Source of the DNA: Pseudomonadota bacterium | Lineage (GTDB): Bacteria; Pseudomonadota; Gammaproteobacteria; UBA6186; Azoamicaceae | Direction of reading: 5' to 3' | Length of the DNA: 14,316 nucleotides | Assembly (NCBI GenBank): GCA_021848375.1 | Contig: JAJZUR010000027.1 | Location: 1 to 14,316, forward strand | In this document: one piece after another, positions 8,158 to 14,316 of the stretch | How the letters are laid out: the number at the start of each line of letters is the position of its first letter | Position numbering within the stretch: the stretch's first letter is position 1 | Made by a program: the position numbers and the translations under genes | The notes under the pieces: model-generated | Told to the model about the DNA's origin: nothing | Database searches by the model: none | The model's input: only the letters and a program-made list of their open reading frames with translations

Positions 8158-8165
8158 CCAATTTT

Positions 8166-8182
8166 GTAACTACTCGCCCCCT
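8166..8182 (+). repeat. Left terminal inverted repeat of the IS66 element
   Basis: GTAACTACTCGCCCCCT matches the reverse complement of the right end, GTAGCTACTCACCCCCT, at 15 of 17 positions (differences at bases 4 and 11). The start was set at GTA because IS66-family ends begin this way; the T just before it also matches, so the boundary could be one base further out. Confidence 0.88.
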
Positions 8183-8397
8183 TTTATGTAAAAAAATGAA
8201 AAATTTTTACGAAAGTACTTGACAAACATTTTTATTACTATTTTTTATTTTTCCTAAGTCACGTATAAACATGGCTCTAAAACAAACGTAGTGATCCTAC
8301 AGGATCATAAAAAATAGTTTTTGCTTTTAAATGAGGAACAAGCATATTTCGTGGCATGGTGGCTATTTATTAAGGCCAAAAAATTCATGTTACAATT
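8183..8397 (+). promoter_or_regulatory. IS66 left non-coding region with promoter and palindromes
   Basis: No gene is seen in this 215-base AT-rich leader. It holds a perfect -35 hexamer TTGACA at 8219-8224, with an imperfect -10 (TTTTAT, 8243-8248) at 18-base spacing, pointing toward the transposase. It also holds an inverted repeat GTAAAAA/TTTTTAC (8188-8194 and 8204-8210) and a palindrome TGATCCT-AC-AGGATCA (8292-8307) that would lie in the transcript leader. The two-base centre is tight for a hairpin, so the palindrome may work as DNA or with a partly opened stem. No U-run follows directly, so it is not a standard terminator. Confidence 0.45.
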
Positions 8398-9839
8398 ATG
8401 CTTATGGGAACAGTGAACAAACAATCCGTGCGAGAAGAGGTAGAACGAATCAAATCAGAATTTGATCGCCTTTCTGCCGGAAATAAAATTAACAATGAAA
8501 CAAAAATGCTTTTTCAAAGCATGTTTATGATCATCAATTTGATTTTGTCTGTCTTCCTTGAAAAAAAACCACTAAAAACAATAGGAACTCAAACAAACCA
8601 CTCTCCCAGATTCATAAAGATGAAACCGCGATTACAAAACCGGGAATCCATACCAAAGGAAAAGATGAAACTGACGATAAGGTAAATAATACTAGAACTG
8701 TAGAGACTGTGACTATTTCACAAGTCTCTGAATGCCAAGTTTGCGGTGAAGATTTATCCAAAGTTAAATGCAATAATTATGAAAGGCGAACTAAAATAGA
8801 CATTGTGTTTGAAAAAGTCGTGGAACACGTCGATGCCGAAATCAAAAACTGCCCGAATTGCTATTCTACTACTAAAAGTGAATTTCGTCCTGACATGCCT
8901 GGCCCTTTACAATATGGCAATGGCTTAAAAGCCTATGTTATTAACCTATTGATTAGTCAAATGATATCCTTGCACCGGGTTCAAAAAATGGTGAAAACGA
9001 TTATTGGAGAAGTCATTTCGCAAGCAAGCTTGTTAAAGTTTGTCCTTCGTTTACATGAATCCTTGGCAGAATGGGAATCCAATGCTATCCAAACGCTACT
9101 AACAAGGCCCTCCATGCATGTAGATGAGACTTCGCAAAGAGTGGATAAAAAAAATCAATGGATCCATGTTTATTCTAGCGGAGATGTTACTTTAAAATTC
9201 CTACATCCTAAACGAGGAACTGAGGCAATCGAAGCTATTCATATTATTCCTGCCTATCAGGGTACCATTATTCATGATTGCTGGGCCTCTTATCTTGCTT
9301 ATGAGCATTGCGGCCATGGTTTGTGCGGTTCTCATTTGTTACGGGAGTTAACTTTCGTGATTGAATCTAATGGATATGCTTGGGCCAAGAATATGAAACG
9401 GTTGTTAAAAGAAATCTGTCAGAAAGTCTCTAAAAGTAAAAAGAAAAAGTTAAGTTCCAAGACCTATACTAATTTACAAAAGCGCTACAGAAATATTTTA
9501 TCTAGAGGAGGAGCAGAATTACCAGTCATTCTTTCTAATCCAAAGGGCAAACGAGGAAAAATAGCGAAATCAGATGCTCATAATTTATGGGAACGTTTAA
9601 AGGAGTATGAAACAGCTGTCTTGTTGTTTGCCAGAGACGCTAATGTTTCATTTACAAACAACCGTGCCGAACGGGATCTTAGAATGTCAAAGGTTAAACA
9701 AAAGGTATCTGGATGCTTTAGAACCGAAATATACGCTAAAGCGTATTGCAGAATTTCGAGTTATCTTCAAACGATGAATAACAAAGGCATTAACCCTTTG
9801 ATTGCTATCCAAATGGCACTGGCTGGTAAAGTTTGTTAA
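8398..9839 (+). CDS. IS66 family transposase, split by a -1 frameshift at an A8 tract
   Basis: DDE transposase that cuts and joins the IS ends. The first frame (8398-8685) gives a helical N-terminus ending ...VFLEKKPLKT, then unrelated text. The second frame is open well before its first GTG at 8709. Shifting by -1 inside AAAAAAAA (8561-8568) gives EKKTTKNNRNSNKPLSQ, the usual IS66 linker. It then runs without a stop through NTRTVETVTISQVSECQVCGEDL, about 480 residues in total. Numbering the second frame from GTG 8709: zinc-finger pairs C9/C12 and C48/C51; catalytic D139 (HVDET), D190 (HDCWASY) and E321 (NNRAERD). The tract in phase is A AAA AAA, a classical slippery heptamer. It may be programmed slippage or an inactivating one-base gain. 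The stop lies two bases before the right repeat. Confidence 0.88.
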
Positions 9840-9841
9840 TG

Positions 9842-9858
9842 AGGGGGTGAGTAGCTAC
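9842..9858 (-). repeat. Right terminal inverted repeat of the IS66 element
   Basis: The reverse complement reads GTAGCTACTCACCCCCT and pairs with the left end at 15/17 positions. It begins two bases after the transposase TAA (9837-9839). The same strand also contains a stop (TAG, 9852-9854) in the frame of the following transporter remnant, so that remnant cannot be read as a fusion with IS sequence. Confidence 0.88.
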
Positions 9859-9860
9859 AT

Positions 9861-10226
9861 TTGTTACAACAAGTAGGATTATCCCAGGATTATAAATTCC
9901 GCTATCCACACCAACTTTCGGGCGGGCAACGTCAGCGTGTTTGTATTGCGCGAGCTTTGGCGGTCTGTCCCCGGATTTTAGTGTGCGATGAGCCAACCAG
10001 CAGTTTAGATGTTGCCATGCAAGCTAAAATTTTGGATTTGCTATTAGATCTACAACGGGAATTTGAGATAGCCCATCTCTTTATTACGCATCACTTAAAT
10101 ATTGTGCGCACGATTGCTCATAAGGTTGCGGTCATGAAAGAGGGTCGCATTGTTGAATATGGCCTTGTGGAATCGATTTTGAGTAATCCCCAACATCCCT
10201 ACACCCAGACTCTGCTTGCTGTTTAA
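9861..10226 (+). pseudogene. 3' remnant of an oligopeptide ABC transporter ATPase (OppF/YejF-like)
   Basis: The open frame gives 121 residues matching the back half of an Opp/Dpp-type nucleotide-binding domain. It contains the ABC signature LSGGQRQR (from residue 19), Walker B ILVCDEPTSSLD with D43/E44, the H-loop histidine H77 in ITHH, and the peptide-transporter C-terminal tail NPQHPYTQTLL. The Walker A P-loop and Q-loop are absent because the front half is gone, so it cannot bind ATP normally. The TTG at 9861 is only the first possible start and has no good ribosome site. The usual ITHD/ISHD after the H-loop is ITHH here, perhaps drift. The fragment starts directly at the IS right end. Together with the oppA-like fragment it marks the two ends of a lost operon. 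Confidence 0.85.
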
Positions 10227-10314
10227 AAATAACGGTAAAGTAAACTAACTTCTACTATAGTATGAGTGAAGACTCCAATGTCTATGATTTAACCTATTGC
10301 AAGGATGAAATGGT
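10227..10314 (+). promoter_or_regulatory. Intergenic region before the RND efflux pair
   Basis: This 88-base stretch contains TATAGT (10256-10261), a 5/6 -10 match inside the palindrome TACTATAGTA (10253-10262). No convincing -35 is present at the right spacing. A ribosome site AAGGATG (10301-10307) stands 7 bases before the GTG at 10315. A promoter for the efflux genes here is likely because the upstream genes are broken, but it is not clearly defined. No terminator for the upstream remnant was recognised. Confidence 0.3.
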
Positions 10315-11508
10315 GTGAAATATCAAATTCGTGATTGGTCAAAAAAAGTAAAGAGCCGATTTTTAGAATTTACTCCATTAAAAAAGCGCATGGTGATTAT
10401 GCTACTGACAATGGGGATATTGTTTGGTGGAATTTTTGGTTTTCACGGATTTCAAACACAGCTGATGTTAAGGCAGATGCGGGGTAACCAAGCCCCGGCC
10501 GTTACGGTCTCTGCTGAAACCCTTACGTATCAAACCTGGCAGCCGAAAATTCGAGCTGCAGGAACTTTGCGTGCAATGCATGGGGTTAACGTCACCACTG
10601 AAACCACTGGATTAGTACGCAAGATTCTGTTTACGCCAGGAGATGAGGTCAAATCAGGCGATGTATTAGTCGAACTAAATGCAGATGCGGATATTGCCCA
10701 ATTAAATTCCTTGATTGCTCAAGCTGAGTTGGCATCTTTAACCTATTTACGAGATAAAACGCAATATGAGGCAAGAGCAACTGCCAAAGCAACCATGGAT
10801 GCAAGTTTGGCCGATTATAAAAGTAAACAAGCCCAAGTTGCTGAACAAGCAGCAATTGTTGCGAAAAAGACTATCAATGCGCCTTTTAGTGGGAAGATTG
10901 GGATCTCCGCGATTAATGAAGGTCAATATTTAAATCCGGGTGATAAAATTGCAAGCTTGCAACAACTTGATCCGATATATGTTGATTTTTACATTCCACA
11001 GCAAGAATTTCTAAAAATTGGGAAGGGTAAAACTGTTGTCGTAATGACCGATGCCTATCCCAGGAAGAAGTTCAAAGGAATCATTAGCGCACTTGATCCT
11101 GGCGTTGATCCCACTACGCGTAATTTATATGTTGAAGGAACACTTGATAATGCAGAGCGTGAATTATTACCAGGCATGTATGTTTCTGTTGAAGTATATT
11201 CAGGAAAGGAGGAGCAGTTTCTAACGCTGCCGCAATCTGCAATCAGTTTTAATCCGTATGGTGAAATTGTGTTTATTGTGAAAGAAACCGGCAAAGACGA
11301 AAATGGAAATCCGATTTTACTGGCTCACCAAACTTTTGTGACAGTGGGTGAAACCAGAGGCGATCAAATTGCCATCTTAAAGGGACTGCAGCCAGGCGAT
11401 CAAGTGGTAACGAGCGGTCAATTGAAGCTTAAAAATGGCTCAAGAGTCGTTATTAATAATTCGGTTTTACCCCCGAACAATCCGGCGCCAACGCTAGAGG
11501 AAGAATAA
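10315..11508 (+). CDS. RND efflux system periplasmic adaptor (membrane fusion protein)
   Basis: Links an inner-membrane RND pump to an outer-membrane channel in tripartite drug or metabolite export. The 397-residue product has a basic N-terminus and one hydrophobic anchor at about residues 25-45. A lipoyl half-motif (VRKILFTPGDEVKSGDVLVEL) leads into a short helical hairpin rich in Ala/Gln, then the second lipoyl half (INAPFSGKIGISAINEGQYLNPGD). Beta-barrel and membrane-proximal domains follow (LDPGVDPTTRNLYVEGTL, LLPGMYVSVEV). This is the AcrA/MexH-type order and normal length. The GTG start is chosen for the ribosome site AAGGATG 7 bases upstream and because the anchor follows it. The pump gene starts 12 bases after the stop, so the two form an operon. 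Substrates cannot be inferred. Confidence 0.92.
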   Translation: MKYQIRDWSKKVKSRFLEFTPLKKRMVIMLLTMGILFGGIFGFHGFQTQLMLRQMRGNQAPAVTVSAETLTYQTWQPKIRAAGTLRAMHGVNVTTETTGLVRKILFTPGDEVKSGDVLVELNADADIAQLNSLIAQAELASLTYLRDKTQYEARATAKATMDASLADYKSKQAQVAEQAAIVAKKTINAPFSGKIGISAINEGQYLNPGDKIASLQQLDPIYVDFYIPQQEFLKIGKGKTVVVMTDAYPRKKFKGIISALDPGVDPTTRNLYVEGTLDNAERELLPGMYVSVEVYSGKEEQFLTLPQSAISFNPYGEIVFIVKETGKDENGNPILLAHQTFVTVGETRGDQIAILKGLQPGDQVVTSGQLKLKNGSRVVINNSVLPPNNPAPTLEEE

Positions 11509-11520
11509 AGGACTAATTGT

Positions 11521-14316
11521 ATGCGGTTTACCGATGTCTTTATCAGAAGGCCTGTACTCTCTGCAGTGGTTAGTCTACTGATATTGGTTTTGGGTTTACG
11601 TTCTGTTGAGCTGCTGCCGATCCGCCAATACCCCTTTATTCAAAATGCTTTGGTAACCATTACTACTAGTTATGTTGGCGCTGAGCCGGAAATTATCTCA
11701 GGCTTTATTACGACGCCACTTGAAAAATCTATTGCTGAAGCAAATGGTTTGGATTATTTAAGTTCTACCAGTTCTCAAAGTACAAGCAATATTTATGCTT
11801 TGCTGCGGTTAAATTATGATCTTAATCAAGCGTTAACCGAAATAAATATTAAAGTAAACGCGGTTTTAAATCAGTTACCTCAGGGTGCGCAACTTCCGGT
11901 TATTACAGTGACGGTTGGTAATGCAATTGATGCGATGTATCTTGGTTTTTATAGTAAAGAATTACCTTCCAATCAAATTACAGATTACCTGATTCGGGTA
12001 GTACAGCCAAAGCTGCAAGCTATTCCCGGGGTACAAAAAGCAGAAATTTTGGGTGGACGGCAATTTGCCCTACGAGCTTGGCTAGATCCTGCGAAGATGG
12101 CAGCCTTTGCCTTAACGACGAGCGATATTGCAAACGCTTTGGCAAATAATAATTTTATCTCAGCAGCAGGGAGAACTGACGGTGAAATGATCACAGTGAA
12201 TATTAGAGCAGATACAGGGCTGCACACGGTGGAAGAATTTAAAAATATGGTGATTAAATCCCAAAAGAATGTCATTATTCGCTTGCAAGATGTGGCCAAT
12301 GTAACATTAGGCGCTGAAGACTACAATACTGCAGTGAGTTTTGATGGTCAAGAAGCCGTTTATATTGGGATCCAGGTTGCGCCTGCCGCCAATTTACTTT
12401 CGGTGATTGAAAATGTTCGAAAATCTTACCCGGCCATCGATGCGCAATTACCGACAGGGCTTAGCGGAAAAATTGTGTATGATTCCACTAAGTTTGTGGA
12501 AAGCTCTATTCATGAGGTTGCGCGATCAATTGGTGAAGCATTACTTATCGTGACCCTCGTTGTGTTTTTATTTTTAGGCTCTATTCGTTCTGTTTTTATT
12601 CCAGTGATTGCCATTCCATTGTCGCTGATTGGTACGTTTTTTATCATGTTATTATTGGGATATTCGATTAATTTATTAACGCTGTTGGCATTCGTGTTAG
12701 CTATTGGTTTAGTGGTAGATGATGCAATTATTGTGGTTGAAAATGTTTATCGACATATGGAGGATGGAAAATCCAAATTAGAAGCAGCGATCATTGGTGC
12801 GCGCGAATTAGCGATCCCCATTATCGCCATTTCAGTGGTTTTAATTGCCGTGTATGTTCCAATTGGATTTATGGGGGGCTTAACGGGAATATTGTTTACC
12901 GAATTTGCGTTTACCTTAGCAGGTGCGGTTGCGATTTCGGCAATCCTTGCATTAACTTTATCTCCAATGATGTGCTCTAAGTTAATGCAGTCGACTTCGG
13001 GAGGGGAGGCAGGGAAGAGGGGGGTAATAGTCTTTATCGATCATCAATTTGAGCGGCTACGTAAGCACTACCAATATGCTTTGCATCATTCACTCAATTA
13101 TATGCCGGTGGTTGCAGTATTTGGTCTAATTATTTTAATCAGCATTTATTTCCTATATAGCAATACGAAAACTGAGTTGGCGCCTCAGGAGGATCAGGGG
13201 ATCGTAATTGCGTCACTCATGGCGCCGCCTAATGCAACGTTAGGGCAAACGCAATTATATTCGAAAGAGGTCTATAAAATATTTACAACGTATCCTGAAG
13301 TGGATCATGTTTTTGAACTCGATGGTTTGACAGGATTAAATACCTCTATTGCAGGGATGGTTTTTAAACCATGGAATGAGCGCAAACGAAACTCAAATAC
13401 AATCCAGGCGCTCTTGCAGCAACAAGTCAATACCATAGCAGGCGCCAAAGTCGCTGTTTTTCAGCCGGCGCCATTACCAGGGAGTGGGAATGGTTTGCCA
13501 ATGCAGTTTGTGATCGGTACCACAGATTCATACGAGAAATTATATGCAGCTGTACAAGCTGTGTTAGAGAAGGCAGAACAAAGCGGTATGTTTGTATATT
13601 TGGATCCGGACTTGAAATTAGACAAGCTGCAAGCCTCTGTTCAATTTAATCGTGATATGGCTTCTCAAATGGGCTTAAATATGCAGAATGTTGGTAATTC
13701 GTTGGCTTATGCATTAGGCGGAAATTACATTAACTTCTTTGACTTGGATGGTCGTTCGTACAAGGTAATTCCACAGATGAAACGCAAAGATAGATTAAAT
13801 TATGATCAGATCAAGAATTACTATTTGACCGCAGATAATGGTTCTCCTATTGCATTGTCGACCATTGCAACTATAAAAAAACAAGTAGTTCCGGAAGCAT
13901 TGTATCATTTCCAGCAATTAAATTCAGCTACAATTTCTGGAGTGCCATTTCCTGGAGTTTCTTTAGGCCAAGCACTTGCTGCTATGCAGGATTTTGCTAA
14001 AGAAGTTTTACCACAAGAATATAGCATCGATTATAAAGGAGAATCTCGGCAATATGTACAAGAAAGCAGCGCCTTGGTATTGACGTTCTTCTTTGCTTTG
14101 GTCATCATTTTTCTTTCTTTGGCAGCGCTGTTTGAAAGTTTTCGAGATCCGTTGATTGTTTTAGTAAGTGTACCGATGTCTATCTGTGGCGCCATGATAT
14201 TTATTTATCTCGGGGTAGGCGGGGCAAGTCTAAATATTTATACCGAAGTGGGCTTAGTGACATTGATTGGCCTTATCAGTAAACATGGTATTTTAATCGT
14301 TCGATTTGCCGATGAT
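11521..14316 (+). CDS. RND multidrug efflux pump, inner-membrane subunit (3' end beyond window)
   Basis: Proton-driven HAE1-type transporter that captures substrates from the periplasm or outer membrane leaflet. The ATG at 11521 begins MRFTDVFIRRPVLSAVVSLL. The frame is open for 932 codons to the window edge, of roughly 1,020-1,050 expected. The first periplasmic domain precedes TM2-TM6. The TM4 proton-relay pair is D400/D401 in GLVVDDAIIVVEN, and the TM10 lysine K921 lies in GLISKHGILIV, so the relay is intact. Between TM6 and TM7 there is a Gly/Lys-rich loop (SGGEAGKRG). Sequence style is closest to the MexI-like branch rather than AcrB itself; this is judged by eye. AAAGGA precedes the start. 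Whether an outer-membrane channel gene follows cannot be seen. Confidence 0.95.
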   Translation, partial: MRFTDVFIRRPVLSAVVSLLILVLGLRSVELLPIRQYPFIQNALVTITTSYVGAEPEIISGFITTPLEKSIAEANGLDYLSSTSSQSTSNIYALLRLNYDLNQALTEINIKVNAVLNQLPQGAQLPVITVTVGNAIDAMYLGFYSKELPSNQITDYLIRVVQPKLQAIPGVQKAEILGGRQFALRAWLDPAKMAAFALTTSDIANALANNNFISAAGRTDGEMITVNIRADTGLHTVEEFKNMVIKSQKNVIIRLQDVANVTLGAEDYNTAVSFDGQEAVYIGIQVAPAANLLSVIENVRKSYPAIDAQLPTGLSGKIVYDSTKFVESSIHEVARSIGEALLIVTLVVFLFLGSIRSVFIPVIAIPLSLIGTFFIMLLLGYSINLLTLLAFVLAIGLVVDDAIIVVENVYRHMEDGKSKLEAAIIGARELAIPIIAISVVLIAVYVPIGFMGGLTGILFTEFAFTLAGAVAISAILALTLSPMMCSKLMQSTSGGEAGKRGVIVFIDHQFERLRKHYQYALHHSLNYMPVVAVFGLIILISIYFLYSNTKTELAPQEDQGIVIASLMAPPNATLGQTQLYSKEVYKIFTTYPEVDHVFELDGLTGLNTSIAGMVFKPWNERKRNSNTIQALLQQQVNTIAGAKVAVFQPAPLPGSGNGLPMQFVIGTTDSYEKLYAAVQAVLEKAEQSGMFVYLDPDLKLDKLQASVQFNRDMASQMGLNMQNVGNSLAYALGGNYINFFDLDGRSYKVIPQMKRKDRLNYDQIKNYYLTADNGSPIALSTIATIKKQVVPEALYHFQQLNSATISGVPFPGVSLGQALAAMQDFAKEVLPQEYSIDYKGESRQYVQESSALVLTFFFALVIIFLSLAALFESFRDPLIVLVSVPMSICGAMIFIYLGVGGASLNIYTEVGLVTLIGLISKHGILIVRFADD

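Larger units (their letters stand above)
8166..9858 (+). mobile_element. IS66-family insertion sequence, complete end to end
   Basis: A 1,693-base element bounded by 17-base terminal inverted repeats (8166-8182 and 9842-9858, 15/17 matching) that begin GTA, as expected for IS66. It holds one transposase in two frames and no separate tnpA/tnpB accessory genes, resembling the single-gene subgroup of the family. Catalytic residues are intact. The 8 bases outside each end (CCAATTTT left, ATTTGTTA right) do not form the 8-base target duplication that IS66 elements normally make. The element separates the front of an oppA-like gene from the back of an oppF-like gene. I infer a deletion next to the IS, or recombination between two copies, after insertion. 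Confidence 0.9.

Noticed and set aside
8292..8330. Rho-independent terminator in the IS leader
   Set aside because: The palindrome has only a two-base centre and the U-rich run begins several bases after the stem, so it does not fit the usual structure.
8574..8685. The C-terminal part of the first transposase frame as a genuine small-protein tail
   Set aside because: It is out-of-frame text; the -1 frame over the same bases reads as the family linker.
8709..9839. Transposase starting independently at GTG 8709
   Set aside because: The same frame is open upstream to the A8 tract and encodes the known IS66 linker there; GTG 8709 has no ribosome site and would lack the N-terminal domain.
11985..12299. 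Antisense open frame inside the RND pump gene
   Set aside because: The + strand encodes a conserved RND periplasmic domain here; the antisense product has no recognised features.

Overview
The window looks like chromosome of a low-GC gammaproteobacterium, plausibly a Legionellales relative (Coxiella/Legionella/Rickettsiella-like). The basis is the conserved order ndk - rlmN - pilW - hisS - yfgM - bamB - der, the AT-rich composition, the style of the remnant transport and methyltransferase genes, and the type of IS66 element. The genus cannot be fixed from the sequence alone. All recognised genes are on the + strand.

Positions 1-70 hold the possible last codons of an unidentified gene. Positions 211-7194 are a tight housekeeping operon: nucleoside diphosphate kinase, the dual-specificity rRNA/tRNA adenine methyltransferase RlmN, the type IV pilus lipoprotein PilW/PilF, histidyl-tRNA synthetase, the periplasmic chaperone-like YfgM, the outer-membrane assembly lipoprotein BamB and the ribosome-assembly GTPase Der. 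Junctions are very short or overlapping (ATGA between pilW and hisS, TAATG between yfgM and bamB). The enterobacterial neighbours rodZ and ispG are absent between pilW and hisS.

Positions 7195-10314 are a zone of gene decay. It holds a SAM-dependent methyltransferase that appears to have lost its middle, the first ~100 codons of an oligopeptide-binding lipoprotein, a complete IS66-family element (8166-9858), and the last ~120 codons of an oligopeptide-transport ATPase. The IS has recognisable 17-bp terminal inverted repeats but no flanking 8-bp duplication. The simplest reading is that an IS-associated deletion removed the middle of a peptide ABC-transporter operon. The transposase is split by a -1 frameshift located exactly at an A8 tract. 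Joining the two frames there restores a normal 480-residue IS66 transposase, so this is either programmed slippage or a homopolymer mutation.

Positions 10315-14316 carry an RND multidrug-efflux pair: a periplasmic adaptor, then the inner-membrane pump, which runs off the window end. No CRISPR array, tRNA or rRNA gene was seen. I found no clearly undescribed system; the most informative features are the IS-linked operon loss and the transposase frameshift.
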